From contig OX344751.2 of the NCBI GenBank assembly GCA_947034885.2, positions 7,502,001 through 7,566,000 of the forward strand: a DNA stretch of 64,000 nt, in the 5' to 3' direction. Origin of the DNA: Thuidium tamariscinum. Taxonomy: Eukaryota > Streptophyta > Bryopsida > Hypnales > Thuidiaceae. Under the pieces are notes generated by a model. The model was given only the letters and a program-made list of their open reading frames with translations, was not told the origin of the DNA and did no database searches. Shown here one piece after another: positions 12,761 to 24,940 of this stretch; the stretch's first letter is position 1, and each line of letters starts with the position of its first letter. The translations under genes were made by a program, and so were the position numbers.

Positions 12761-13020
12761 TGTTGTATGGAGTATGGAGAATGAAAGTTGGAGGATGCAT
12801 GTCATGGAGGTAGTTTTGCAATGATCATGGATCCAATTAGACAAGCTAAAAATGAAAGAGGCTAGAAATGACATTGACAAAGTTAGCAATAATAAAGGCG
12901 GTGAAACCAGCAAAGAGGTGAAAATGTAGTAGGAAATGGTTGAAACTACAGAGTGCAAGATAAAAATTCTTCGAGAAAATTTCTTCACTTATGGAAGATA
13001 ATAGGGGTCATTAGATGAAA

Positions 13021-13300
13021 TTTGAGGGCATTAGGAGACTACGGGTTCCCGGACTGTGAGAACGCTGTTTCTGCCCTGTGAACTTGAATCCTACATGATC
13101 ACACCCCTGCCACGTAATTAAAAAAAATCAAATTTTTTTGGGATTTATTTTCATATTTCAAGACCCTCCCAATTTTTTTAATTTTTATTTTTGGATTAAA
13201 GCCAGCATGACAGCACCCGGCGGCATTGGGAGCCATTTTGGGAACAGACCCGAAACGGCCCTGTAGTACCCTCAGATTTCTTCTAATGAGTTACACCTCC
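13021..13300 (+). repeat. Dispersed repeat family R1, copy 1
   Basis: The copy starts near AGGAGACTACGGGTTCCCGG and ends with a block like GGAACAGACCCGAAACGGCC followed by CTCAGATTTCTTCTAATG. The same order of blocks recurs at 51486-51820 and 52670-53105, and in reverse orientation at 42870-43190 and 50886-51190. Interiors are AT-rich and variable in length. It behaves like a non-autonomous DNA element, but its ends are not sharp. Confidence 0.55.
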
Positions 13301-16300
13301 TATAAGAAACAAAATTCTTTGAAGTTGGAGAAATTGGCATGAAAAAAGAGGAGCCAATCACAAGCCATTCCACGAAAAGGAGATGTAACCTCCTTTTTAT
13401 TATTTTGCAAGTCATGCCCAAACAACCACATTGAAAAACTCCTCAAGAATACTCTTACAAGTGTTGTTTCTTCATCTACAGAAGAAAAGAAACAACACCT
13501 TTCATTCTTAAGGAAACTTGACCATGCCTACTACAAACTACCTACTAGAAAGTGTCACTTGCACATTCTTCAAAGATTGTAGCCATATTAAAGGTGTGAC
13601 AACCCCTAATAATGGGCACTCTCATTTCTTTGAAAAAGGGACCTCTATAAGCCATGTATAGGCAACCAACAAGGAAGTACCACATCTCCTAATGTGGAAC
13701 ATGGAGAATGGAAACTAGATAATGGATTTACCTCCTTCTACGTGGTGTAATTTTAGAGAGTTCATACACTGAATCAAATAGACTAAAGTGTTCAAGCTCT
13801 TGACATGTGAGTGCTATGTTTGGCCTTAGTTTATTTTGTTTTTTGTGCACACGCTTGAACTTTTGTTAATCCAAGCTCTGACAAAATGGTCTCATTAAAC
13901 TCAGTATGCTCTTTAGTTTAGATTGAAAATGCAACAATGTAGACTTAACAAAGAGGTAAAACGGAGTGCAAATGCCAATCTATACCACTTAAGATAGGTT
14001 GTTTGTTTTTGTTTGTTTGTTATTTTGAAATCGCCTAGCTTATGCCTCTTCAGATCACATGCTTGGTATCGTTAGAAAGCCTTCAACAAGAAGGAATGCA
14101 CAAGCTTTGTTTCATGTCATTTGAACCTATAATGTGAAGGTTATGAATTTCTAAGTTATTTTTGGTTCTAAAAATTTAGAAAATTTCTTTTACTTTTATT
14201 TTGGTTGTAGCAATGACATAGGGCACACTAGTGCATGTTATAATACATATGTGAAACTATTGTAAAATCTCCCACCAATCCAAAAATTTACAAATAAAAG
14301 CAAGACTTAATCTAAAATCTCATTGCATAAATTGGATCAATCAAAACAACCCATCACAGTAGTTGCACTTTTTTCCATCCTTACACCCAATGCCATGCAA
14401 ATTCCATCCATGCATTTGTTTTAGAATTCTTATTCCGAAAATAAATGGATGGATAACACTTGGATAGCATTTGGTGTATGGACAAAGTAGAGGGCAACTA
14501 CCTTAATCCTTTAACAAGTTGGTGATCATGGAAATCATAAATTTTGATATTGTAGGAATTATTGGTTCAAAAAATCCAAAAGTTTTCATTAGAAGTTAAA
14601 GCACTATAGAAGATCTTCCCTTTCTACCACTAATTACAAAGATGAATAGTTGGATTTTTGTCCTAGACAAAGAGATTTTCTCTCATTTATTAACAAGAAA
14701 ATGGCTTCCATGTTGTTTATAAATTAACCACATACACTTAACTTTAAGTGAACAAATTCAACTCTGTATATAGTAGCCTTTCTTTAAATTTTTGAAAAAA
14801 AGTCCCAAGATGGCAATTGCTTGAAATTTGATGAAGCATCATATTTCAACATCCATCTATCTTTTTGACCAAAAAATAATTTTCAATCATATTCATACAC
14901 TTTTTCATCCAAATTTGGTGATTTCATCTATATTTTGAATAGAAATAAAACATTTTTGGCAAAAAAAGATTTTTTTTTCTAGTGATAAATTGAAATTTAT
15001 TTTGAAATGGTGCAATTTGGCACCATGGTGCTAAGAAAAGGCTAATATATAGATGTAGCTCTACAAAGTCACAATAGAGATGGGACACCAAGGAGCACAA
15101 GATCAAACTTCTATGAAGAAATCTCCTTCACACCCTAAAACCTCCAAAAAAGAAGTATGGTGATAATCAATCTTCTGAGAAGGGAACCTCTACAAGCTTT
15201 GAAGAGCCAATGAGAGAGTACCACATCCCTATTCTATGAAGATTGAAAATGGGATGAAGATCAAAGGTGGGACTACTCCTATTGGGTGTCTATTTTCCAT
15301 AGGTTTGTTGTGAAAGTTTCCTATCCTTGTTTATTTGAATGAACAAAATTCATCTTGGTATTTGTTATTGGTATATGATCCTAAGAGTATTTTCACCCTT
15401 GAATAAGTACAAAAATTCAAGTTTAGACCTTGGACAATGAAAATAAACCACTTCCAAATTAGCTTAAGACAAAAATTATAGAGGAATTGGCAAATCACAA
15501 TTATCAAATCACATTTCATTACAAAATCCAATCAATAATGACTTTTAGAAAGAATATTAATTTTTAATTTTGGTTCACATTTTGTTGAAAAGAATTGGTT
15601 AGAAAATTTAAAATAGTCTAAATATGGTCAATTATAGATCATAATGCAACTTATGTTTGAAATTTACCATTCAATCATTATTCCAAAAAGAAATTTTGAG
15701 ACCTCCAAACACTATAGAACTCCATAAGGTTGTAATAATTTTTCATTGCATCAATTCATCTTTGCATGAGGCACTTTGACCTTAGTTTAGAAATTATCCT
15801 CTAAAGGACTATTGTCCCTTTGGAAGACAACAAAGCATGTTCCTATGACCTCAATTTTTGGTGGAATTTTATGAAACTTTTTTATTACCTAAAAAAACTT
15901 ATAAGCTTTGTAAGAATATAATTTTTATTTCAATTAGTGTCTGGGTACAAAAACTATAATACAAAAAGTCCAAAATTGAACTCAACGAATTGCAAATTTC
16001 TTTTTGCAAAAAGACAAAATGAAAATTAATTTTTTTTTCCTAGAAGCATATCTTTTTGTCTACATCTGAAGATTTGATTCATTCTATTTGGACTAGTAAT
16101 GAAAAATTACAGACAATATTGTTTTTCAGGCAATTCTAGCATTTTTTTGAAAAAATAACTTTTATTGCTCATGTCTTTCAATTTGTATTGTTAAACTTCA
16201 TAAAATCTTTACCACACGATTTCAAATAAATTAAGTATAAATCCTACAGTTATATTTTTTTTAAATTATTTTTTGGGGTCATAGATGAATGTAGTAGAAA

Positions 16301-16824
16301 TGGTAGTTTTGAATGGTTTTGATAGAAAAATGGCCTCAATCCTTTAGGGGTAAAAAGATATTCATTACAATGGCAAACATTAGGTGAAAAATAGTTGATT
16401 TTTTCTTTGACCTATGAGTATTATTTTTCAATTTTCAAGCAACCACAAGAACTACACTAAAAAGGGTATTTAGTGTTGGCAACACTATTTGCGAACCATG
16501 ACACTAAATATCATTTATCCTACTAAAATAAGTAACACTAAATGTAATTTCTAACACTAAAAGTACTCTATGGTAAATCTGAAATATGAAGAGGTTTACA
16601 TTTAGTATTAGAAGGTAAAAAAAGAATTTGGAAAGAAAAAGATTAAAGACAAGTAAAATGATGGAATGAGTAGAAAATGTGGAAAACATGTGTAATAAAA
16701 GAAGTCTTTGAACATCAAATAAGGAAAAAATTAATTAATATTTAGAGCAAAAAAAATACAGATTTCATACTTGGACTGGAATTTGTTGTCCATGGAAGTA
16801 TGGTTCATGCTTGGCTATAATTTC

Positions 16825-18283
16825 CTACAAATGTGGAAAAAGTTGATTGACACTCCAAGTGCCATCAACACCCAAAGCCATACCCGGTCTAATCATAGCT
16901 TTCCTAGTATATGACAAATTATCACAATCTACTTCTTTGTTCACATCCTCAATGCTATCCGCAGCCAGTTGTAGGAAAAATCTTTTTCCTAGATTTGTGA
17001 GTTTTCCTGACCATTGCCCATCAATCCAAGGAGTATTTTGCCAAGCATTGGTTGCAATGAGCTCGGCCTTTTTTGCTTCCCATCGCTTGGTCCAAGCATC
17101 TTTGACCTTAGAAATGATGAATGTATCCACCAGTTGACACAAATGTGTAGAACAAGGTGGCAAATACCTAAGAGTAGCCTGTTTTGCTTCCAAAATAGCT
17201 GATAATGTTGGGGTCATTCTATGGCTTGTACAATTGTCAACCCAAATGACTTTTGTATGGCTATGAACATCAGTTTGGAAGGCTTGGGGTTCAACAAAAA
17301 ATTCAGCAAAAAGTGCTTGGTCTATCTAGCCCTTAGGCCTAGATCTGTAATATACTCCTAGAATATTGTCTTCCAAGCCCCAAATAGGATAGTTGCTGGT
17401 GGAATTGGTAAAAATCAGCATAGGGGCTTCAATCATTGATCTACGCCCTCTAGAAATTCTAATGATCATGGTCATAGAATCTCCCCCCAAAACCACTTCG
17501 GCATACTTGACACTGTGTCTCCCCTAAATCCCAATGTCCGACCATGTCCAAATTTACAACAAAATGAACTTCATCAATGTTTTCTATGAAATTTTCATTG
17601 AAAATACCGACTTGGAACCCTCTTTTCAACACACCTAGATGGTAAGCTATTGCCCTCTCAATTTGTAGTTCCTTCTCGGGACTACAAGACAAACGTCCCC
17701 TCTGTGACAACAAAACAATGTTGTGTACATGCATAAATTGTTGAACTCAACTTGGGGTCAACTTGGCTGTGAGTAGGACATTGTCCTTTGGATAACGAGA
17801 TTCAGCTGTATATGGAGAGGTAGGATCTAATAAGATGGTCATAGCTAGCTCAATGAGTAATTTGGAAGAAAATTTGACCCCAGCCTTTCTAAATCTATCA
17901 AATGCATCCAAAAGTATAGAATTGATCCAAAGTTCCCATTCAACTCGCTTGGGCCCTTCACCAAGAGCTGCCTTTGTGCGAAGTTGTTTTCGCCTACCAT
18001 CCCGGCTCCTACTGCGTGAAATTGATGGAGGTGTGTTGTCCGTCTCTCCTTCATTGCAAAATTGTTGACGTGGAGCCCACCAATGGGAAGCCCGAACAAG
18101 GGTGGAACTCCTTTGAGCTCGAAAATGCTCGAGAAATGTATTGATTGTGTGAATGTAGAGCCCCCCAAAGTCGTGCACAAGTTCATCTTGAACCATCCAA
18201 ATGATGATGCGTTTGCGAATATCAATTGTAGAAACTTGTTGTAAGCGTCGGGGTGTGGAATTGCTTGGTGGGGCATCGGCCAT
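16825..18283 (-). pseudogene. Broken pogo/mariner-type transposase (DDE_1 domain)
   Basis: The reading starts at ATG 18283 (context ACCATGG). The N-terminal part is basic and rich in Ser/Arg. Catalytic-core landmarks follow: NIDEVHFVVN (first Asp region), the block SMIEAPMLIF...NYPIWG, VIWVDNCTSH (second Asp) and CSTHLCQLVDTFIISKVKDAW (third Asp region, as in DDE_1/CENP-B-like proteins). The frame is broken at least three times: an in-frame TGA near 17749 after KLTPS, a frame change near 17495 between the first and second Asp, and a TAG near 17325 in a place where SRPKG is normally followed by Trp. The protein would cut and paste the element it lies in, but this copy cannot do so. Confidence 0.85.
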
Positions 18284-18741
18284 GGTGGATTTCCTAAAAT
18301 GGGAAGCAAAAGATCAATCCAAAAAAAACAAAAAATGTCGACAAGTCGAAGATGAGTAAAAAAAAGAAAAAAGGTTGACGGATCAATGAACCAGGGAAAA
18401 CAAACCTAGATGAAGTTGTAATTGCCGCAACAAGGAGCGATGGAGCAAGTGGGAGCGGGAATAGGCGGGAGATTCAAACCACTCACGGGAGGCGGGAAAT
18501 GCGGGAGTATAAACACCCATCCACCCCCTAAAAAAAAATTCACATTCAAGGAATTGTAAGTGCAGAGAAGCGGGATAGCAATAGAGAAGAAGAAGCCAAT
18601 CTGAGGCAAGGTAACCAAGTCGGAATGGAAGAGAGGCCCAAAAGGCAATATACAAGGTAAGGTCGCAAAAGCAGATTGCAAAGGAAGTCCAGAGAAGAAG
18701 TCCAAAGAAGGAGATGATAAAAGTGAAGACGACACAAAGGC

Positions 18742-19156
18742 TGTTATGACTCGGATTCCAACGTGCCTATTCTGCTAATGCTTCCTAGTGGATTTCATAT
18801 CCGATTGCTATTCTCCAACTCAACCACTCCAAATTAATACTTCTCTTAACATAACCTAAACTAAATAGGAATAAGAATATAAATGCGGTCAATCATAATA
18901 TGTCAAAATACAAGAACATCTTCTTCCATTACAAATCAATCATAGAATCAACACAAAGAGATATCGAAGCGAAGGACTCATCATTGGAAATAGTTCTTAC
19001 ATTAACGTATGTCAAGTGAAGGACATTGCTCCCTTCACCGAGCTTAAGTTCAAGCTTTGGTCCACCAACCCTAAGTAACCGTCTCGTCCTCTACTAGTAA
19101 GACCCGCTCCCCGTCCATCGTATAATCTTGTCCCTTGGAATGACATAGTCATAACA
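18742..19156 (-). repeat. 3' LTR of the chromovirus
   Basis: This 415-bp repeat starts TGTTATGACTCGG and ends ATAACA in plus orientation. It is the 3' LTR because coding runs on the minus strand. It matches the LTR at 24526-24940 except for about six C/T or G/A differences in its second half (for example GAAGG versus GAGGG near 19019). Confidence 0.97.
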
Positions 19157-22100
19157 TTACCCCCCCTTTCAAGGCGTATAGCTCATGAATTGTGGAGGTA
19201 TTTGGTTTGGCTGCTTGTGGGTGACGCCTGTGGAAGTCAGCTACTACATTAGAAGCATTTTGCAAATTAGCAGCCGGTTCCCAAGAATTCTCTTCAGGCC
19301 CATATCCTTCCCAAGCTACCAAGTATTGGAGTTTTCTCCATCTTCCTACCCGTCGAGAATCTAAAATTCTATTCACTTCCCACTCCATGTCGCCTTCTGG
19401 GGTAACAATGGGCGGCGGTGGTCTTTGTTGTCGACCCAAGATGGTATCAGGTCGGTACCTTTCTAACAGTGATACATGAAACACATTGTGTATACGAAGA
19501 TCCTTTGGTAGCCGAAGTCGATAAACCAAGTCAGAGAGTTTAGAAATAACGGGAAATGGCCCCAAAAACTTAGCTTCCAATTTTTTCATGGGCGCAGTTG
19601 TAGAGATGTTATCGTGTCGAAGTAATACCTTGTCTCCTACTGCAAATGATGGTTGTAGTTGTACTCGTTGATCATAGTTGAGCTTGGCATGGTCACCTGC
19701 TATTTGGATCATAGTCTTTACCTCATCATGTATTTCTTTTAAGAGTCGAATCCTGTCCTCTGCCGCCGGAGCACTTGAAGTTGTTGGTGTACCAATTAGT
19801 AATGCTGGGTGATACCCGTAGGTGGCATAAAACGGTGAAAAACCTGTTGTTGAATGAATTGCATTATTGTAAGCAAACTCTGCTATTGGGAGGAGGTCTG
19901 ACCAGTCATCTTGTCGTCGAGTTGTAAACATGCAAAGAAATTGCTCGAGAACTTGATTTACCCATTCTGTCTGACCATCAGACTGTGGATGGAAAGCTGT
20001 TGTCAAAGCAGGTTGGATGCGAAGGAGTTCGTGTAAACGTTTCATAAATTTAGAAATGAACACCGGCCCACGGTCGGATATAATTTCTTCCGGAATGCCA
20101 TGATGTTTCCACACGTGGTGGAGATATAGATTGGCAGTTGCTGAAGAATCCACCGTTTCAATAGTCGGAATGAAATGCACTAGTTTTGTGTTTTTGTCCA
20201 CAACAACCAAAATGGAGTTGGATCCATTGCTATTAGGTAGTTTGACAATGAAATCGGCTGTGACACGTTTCCATAGAGCCTCCACCACGGGAATGGGTTG
20301 CAATAATCCATGTCGGGCATGATGAGTAGGCTTTGAGCGTTGGCATAAATCACACCCATCAACATACCAATGCACGTATTTTCGAAATGTTGGCCAATAA
20401 AAAGTTCTTGACACCAAGTCCACGGTTTTTGCTCTACCTTGATGTCCCGTCGCGAGTGCATCATGTCGAGAGCGCAATATTTGTTGTTGTATCTCATCAT
20501 CATCCGGTACATAAATTGCATCCCGAAAATAGAGTACGCCGTCACTAATCTTATAATCTTGAAAACGTCGACGAATATTCATTGGAGCACAGTCAGGGTC
20601 ATTCATAAAGAATGCCAATATTGGTTTAAGTGAGATATCCTCTCTTATGGCCCCTTTTATGTGTTGAATGATTTTAGCATCAGTCCAAATGAGATCGCAT
20701 GCCTCCATTGTTGCTAATTTTAGTAGGGGCTTGGATTCTTCGGATGACTCTACTAATATATCGGGAGGTCTTGAAAGCATATCGACACGGCCATTTAATA
20801 CCCCTGGCCGATGGTGAATTTTGAAATTGAATGCGGAAAGTTGCTCGGACCACCGTGCTTGTCGTCGGTTTAATTGTTTAGTTGTTAAGAAGTGTTCCAA
20901 ATTCTTGTGGTCTGAAATCACCCGAATTAGATGTGGTGAACCTTCTAGGTAGACCCGCCATTCTTGAAATGCCAGCACAATACTGAGCAATTCTTTGTCA
21001 TATATGTCATAATTCTTCTCTGCCGGTTGCATTTTGGAACTCCGATAGGTGCATGGATGTAGGTGCCCGTCCTCCGCACATTGTAATAAAATAGCTCCTG
21101 TAGTGTTGTCTGAGGCATCTGTTTCGACAATAAATGGGAGTTGAAAATTAGGATGAATTAATATCGGGGCCTTAATGAACCGAGACCTTAGCTCTTTGAA
21201 TGCTTCATCCATTGAAGATGTCCATTCAAACCGTTGATCCTTTCGTGTCAATGAAGTAAGAGGTGTAGTAATTCTAGAATAATCGTAGATGAAGCGCCGG
21301 TAGAAATTAGCAAAACCAAGGAAAGATTGGACCTCTTTCACAGATTTAGGAATGGGCCATTCCTGGATGGCTTGCACCTTGTTGTTGCACATTTCTAATC
21401 CCTTTTCCGAAACCATCATACCCAAGAATTCCACTTGACTTTGATGAAACTGGCACTTCGAAAGTTTAGCATAAAGACCGTGATGCAACAACCGTTGAAG
21501 TACTTCTCGCACAATTGCCATGTGTTCTTCTAATGTTTTAGAGAAGATAAGAATATCATCCAAATAAATCACAACGAAAATATCTAATAAGTCATAAAAA
21601 ATACCCTGCATGTGCGCTTGGAATTGAGCAGGAGCATTGGTTAACCTGAATGGCATGACCAAGTACTCGAATAATCCATAACGCGTTTTAAACACCGTTT
21701 TAAATTCATGGCCTTTTGCCATTGATAAGCTTGTCTTATATCAAGCTTTGAGAAAATTTTGGCTCCCACCAATCGGTCAATTAAGTCACGGATTAACGGA
21801 AGGGGGTACCGATTTCTTATCGTGACTTTGTTTAAGTTTTGATAATCCACACAAACCTGGATGGATTCGTCTTTTTTTCTTGCAAATACAATAGGGGCCG
21901 AAACTGGAGACTTGGATCGGCAAATCCACCCTTTGCCTAGATTTTCTTCAAGGTATCGTCGGAGTTCCTTGAGTTCCACGGGAGACATAGGCCGCAATCC
22001 CGTGTTATGGGGCTCATGTGCCTCTTTGAACTCCACTTTCATATCCGACCCACTATGATTGGGTAAATTGTTGGAGGCTTCTTCGCTGAACACCTCTTGT

Positions 22101-22180
22101 AAGTCTTGATATTTTTTTGGAATTTGGGAATCTAATTCCCCCGCAATATTATTATTTTTCTCCAATTCGGATACTTCCAA
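19149..22180 (-). pseudogene. Chromovirus pol: reverse transcriptase, RNase H, integrase, chromodomain (frameshifted)
   Basis: Frame one (22180-21641) holds the start of reverse transcriptase (VCVDYQNLNKVT, KLDIRQAYQ). Frame two (21722-19149, 857 codons, no stops) continues with VMPFRLTNAPAQF and the catalytic YLDD box. RNase H follows (ETDASD, DKELLSI, SDHKNLEHF). Next is integrase with an HHCC zinc-binding region ending CDLCQRSK, catalytic Asp in TADFIVKL and SDRGPVF, and Glu in QTEWVN. Last comes a chromodomain (YLVAWEGYGPEENSWEP). The two frames overlap near 21722, where the residues normally found between QAYQ and MAKG are missing, pointing to a small deletion. Chromodomains of this kind are thought to steer integration to heterochromatin. 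Confidence 0.93.
19157..19170 (-). other. Polypurine tract of the chromovirus
   Basis: On the minus strand GAAAGGGGGGGTAA directly abuts the 3' LTR, as expected for the primer of plus-strand DNA synthesis. The pol frame runs through it and stops just inside the LTR at 19149. Confidence 0.85.
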
Positions 22181-22341
22181 AATAAATAGATCAGCTTCCT
22201 TAGCTGAAGACGAAACGCCAAAGCCGATACAAAAGAATGACTTGGAATAGATAATGATGATGTTGGATTTTGAATCCCTTGTTGAATTTTTTCTTCTTCA
22301 CTGGTTAATTTTGAATTCTGTGTGGTTGCAAAAAAAATTTT

Positions 22342-22585
22342 AAGCCCGATGGCTGAGCTGGCCCGCTTGCCTAGTTTGGCCGCAGCGCCAACCAGCTTGA
22401 CTAGCGCGGCATCTACGCCGAGTTGGCCTGGCCGCAGCGCTAGCCAGCTTAATTGGCGCGGCACTTGGGCCGGCCTGCCGGGCTGGCTCGATCGCAGCAC
22501 CGACCTGCCGGGCTGGTTGGCGGGGTCTCCTGTCGGCCTGCAGGGCCTGGTACAGACTACCGGGCTGCCGGGCTCGGTACTGTAA
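22342..22585. repeat. GC-rich repetitive insert between protease and reverse transcriptase
   Basis: About 245 bp of strongly GC-rich sequence with recurring CTGCCGGGCTGG-like and GGCCGCAGCGC-like units stands out from the AT-richer element around it. In this position the polyprotein normally has a variable linker. It may be an expanded low-complexity linker or a foreign insertion; no target duplication was seen. Confidence 0.7.
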
Positions 22586-23230
22586 TCAAATTTTGGTCAA
22601 AATTTTTTTTTTCTTTATACAATAATGTTGACAATAATCTGAGTCGAAAATTACTTGATGTTGAGGCCAACGAATGGTGGGGGCGTGGCGAATAAGCCAA
22701 GGTGTTCCCAAAATACAATGATAGCGACCCGTATTTGTAAGATCTGCGACAATCATTTCTCGGTGATTTCCCACTTCCAATTCAAATATTGCCTCATGGG
22801 TGATAAGCCCAGAGGTTATTACTCTCCCATCTATAACTCGGACCTCCCGTGGAATCTTCTTAGATTGTATTCTTGCTCCACAATTATGAGCAAAATCTTG
22901 ATGCATAAAAATGCCAATAGCACCCGAATCAATCAAAGTTGTCGTTGCAATCGAGTTGACACGAGCATCCATAGTCAAATGCGCCCCCGGCTTTGTAGTG
23001 GCACGTAAATAATGCAGCAATGCAACCTCATCAAACTGTTGTGATTGTTGAAGTGTAACTTCATCGACCAAGTCTCCTTTTGAGATTGCACTTGCTGTCG
23101 TTTGATGTGTACCCAGGTATCGAATAAAAGGCTTTAGTCTTGGGCCCGGCCTTTTTCCGGACCATTTGATCCACCTTCTTCTTCTCCAACAATGGCAAGG
23201 GAATAGGGTTTGGAGGGATTGGTAGGACAC
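22586..23230 (-). pseudogene. Chromovirus aspartic protease region
   Basis: The frame contains the retroelement protease signature TLIDSGA, followed by conserved GRYHCILGTPWL. The upstream zinc-knuckle segment is in another frame (23349-23134), so the junction between gag and protease is shifted near 23150. The first residues of this frame are therefore probably not natural. Confidence 0.85.
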
Positions 23231-24396
23231 TTAGCTCGTACATGCCCATGCAATCCGCAACCCCAACACCTCCCTTGTTTTTGGTATTCCATATGATCAG
23301 CTGCAGTCTTTGCCAGGGCGGTCGATGCAAAAGTAGCATCAATCTCCATTGGTGTCAGGCCAGAACTCCCTAAATTGGATTGACTTCGGCCTGACTGATC
23401 TCGTAAGTGTGAAATGGGGAGGGGTGTACGTCGATTCTGTCGTCAGGTCCATAAACGCTCATCAATTCGGGAGGCCATGGACATCCACTCCTGCAATTGG
23501 CGAGGTTGATTTTCGGCGGTAGCTACTGAGTCAAGAATTTCTTCCTTTAATCCCCCACGAAATCTTGCTACCAAACTTGGCTCATTCCAATCAACTTGTG
23601 CTCCATATTCGTTAAACATGGAAATATAAGCCGCAACCGATCCCGTTTGTCGAATTTTCCCAAGTCGATCTTCCGCCGTGCCCTTGTGGTCAATCTCTCC
23701 ATATACGGCGATGACCGCTTCTCGGAAAGCATTATAATCCGCCAAAAAATTGTGAGGTCGTCCTTCGTCCAACGCTTGAAGAATTGGCATCGCCCAATTT
23801 TGGGCGGCACCGTTCATATAGGACAAAGCATATGCAACTTTATCTTCATCACAACGATATGCATGTGGCTTCACTAGAAGAAAAATGCAGAAATTCCTAT
23901 TAATTTCAACGCAGCACGTCAGGTAGATTGTGTTGAGACTGCGTTGCTGAAAACGCAGGAAAACGCTGAAAACGCGTTTTTTTGTGTTTTTTCCGCATTT
24001 TCAGTAACGTAGTCTCAACACAATCTACCTGACGTGCTGCGTTGAAATTAACAGGGATTTCTTCTAGTGCTTACCTCGGAACACTAAACGGAGTTGTGCG
24101 AACCATTTGTAAACTTTCGCGCCTTTCTTCCCCGAAAATTTATCCGGTATTGCAACCTTAGAGTCCCGTCCCTCGAAGTCTTTACTGTCACGTCCTTCCG
24201 ACCTTGACCGTGTATTATTAGGTGTAGATATTGGATCTAGCCGGCTTACTGCACGCTCCAAAATTTGTTGGACAATATGAGGAATGGCAGTTTCAAACAC
24301 GACTTGCACTTGTTGTTGGATGAAATTCACCCATTCTGACCCAAGCCCTTCTGGCACAGACTGTGCCGGCTCCTCGTTGGTCCTGTCTTGAGACAT
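23134..24396 (-). pseudogene. Chromovirus gag, split by a MITE and frameshifts
   Basis: The likely start is ATG 24396 (MSQDRTNEEP). The N-terminal part runs to about 24070, is interrupted by the 198-bp MITE at 23872-24069, and resumes with KPHAYRCDEDKVAYALSYM, a typical retrotransposon gag core (to 23443). Deleting the MITE and one CTT joins the two halves in frame. A stop or frameshift follows RIDERLWT near 23443. The zinc knuckle CWGCGLHGHVRAKC (CX2CX4HX4C) is then read in a different frame at 23349-23134. Gag would package the element RNA, but this copy cannot make an intact protein. Confidence 0.88.
23872..24069. mobile_element. CACTA-type MITE inserted in gag (CTT target duplication)
   Basis: The 198-bp element begins CACTAGAAGAAA and ends TTTCTTCTAGTG, with a three-base duplication CTT on both sides (23869-23871 and 24070-24072). 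Its arms are about 80 nt and nearly identical apart from a small gap and a few substitutions, so it folds into a long hairpin. It has no coding capacity. CACTA ends plus a 3-bp duplication fit the CACTA (En/Spm) superfamily. It must be younger than the retrotransposon it interrupts. Confidence 0.93.
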
Positions 24397-24525
24397 AACT
24401 ACAACAACACAATCTTTTCTACAAAATTCAACCACTTCCTCAAATTGATCGGTCTACCATCATTAGTCATACTCAACCGAACACCTTCTACCATGGAAGC
24501 AGGGGCAGTCAAAGACTTGACATAA

Positions 24526-24940
24526 TGTTATGACTCGGATTCCAACGTGCCTATTCTGCTAATGCTTCCTAGTGGATTTCATATCCGATTGCTATTCTCC
24601 AACTCAACCACTCCAAATTAATACTTCTCTTAACATAACCTAAACTAAATAGGAATAAGAATATAAATGCGGTCAATCATAATATGTCAAAATACAAGAA
24701 CATCTTCTTCCATTACAAATCAATCATAGAATCAACACAAAGAGATATCGAAGCGAAGGACTCATCATTGGAAATAGTTCTTACATTAACGTATGTCAAG
24801 TGAGGGACATTGCTCCCTTCACCGAGCTTAAGTTCAAGCTTTGGTCCACCAACCCTAAGTAACCGTCTCGTCCTCTACTAGTAAGACCCGCTCCTCGTCC
24901 ATTGTATAATCTTGTCCCTTGGAACGACGTAGTCGTAACA
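24526..24940 (-). repeat. 5' LTR of the chromovirus
   Basis: This 415-bp repeat runs from TGTTATGACTCGG to GTCGTAACA and is followed by the AAGGC target duplication. Read on the minus strand it is the 5' LTR and should hold the element promoter. It pairs with 18742-19156. Confidence 0.97.

Larger units (their letters stand above)
11261..16454. other. AT-rich intergenic DNA with decayed repeats
   Basis: No gene is supported. The frames at 12135-12479 and 12482-12988 (minus) have no recognisable domain. Loosely similar units recur near 12530, 12655, 13300, 13620 and 15170 (core like TTCTTTGAGAAGCAAATTT followed by GAGGAGCCAATG). A copy of a dispersed family that starts near AGGAGACTACGGGTTCCC lies at 13021-13300. 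From about 13700 to 16454 the DNA is very AT-rich and featureless. Confidence 0.5.
18742..24940 (-). mobile_element. Ty3/Gypsy LTR retrotransposon with chromodomain (chromovirus), defective
   Basis: Two 415-bp LTRs (TG...CA) bound an internal region read on the minus strand in the order gag, protease, reverse transcriptase, RNase H, integrase, chromodomain. That order defines Ty3/Gypsy, and the C-terminal chromodomain marks a chromovirus. The five-base target duplication is AAGGC (18737-18741 and 24941-24945). The LTRs differ at only about six positions, all transitions, so insertion was fairly recent. The element is nevertheless dead: a MITE splits gag, gag-to-protease frames are broken, and a small deletion shifts the reverse transcriptase frame. 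A primer-binding site next to the 5' LTR (at 24525) was not recognised. Confidence 0.97.

Noticed and set aside
12482-12988. 168-codon minus-strand frame with hydrophobic N-terminus
   Set aside because: It is the antisense of a degenerate tandem repeat; internal repetition explains the open frame.
22322-22695. Plus-strand frames rich in Pro, Gly, Ala and Leu
   Set aside because: They are the antisense of the GC-rich block in the chromovirus, not a gene.
24440-24525. Primer-binding site next to the 5' LTR
   Set aside because: No stretch matching the 3' end of a plant tRNA (such as TGGTATCAGAGC) was found directly after the LTR.
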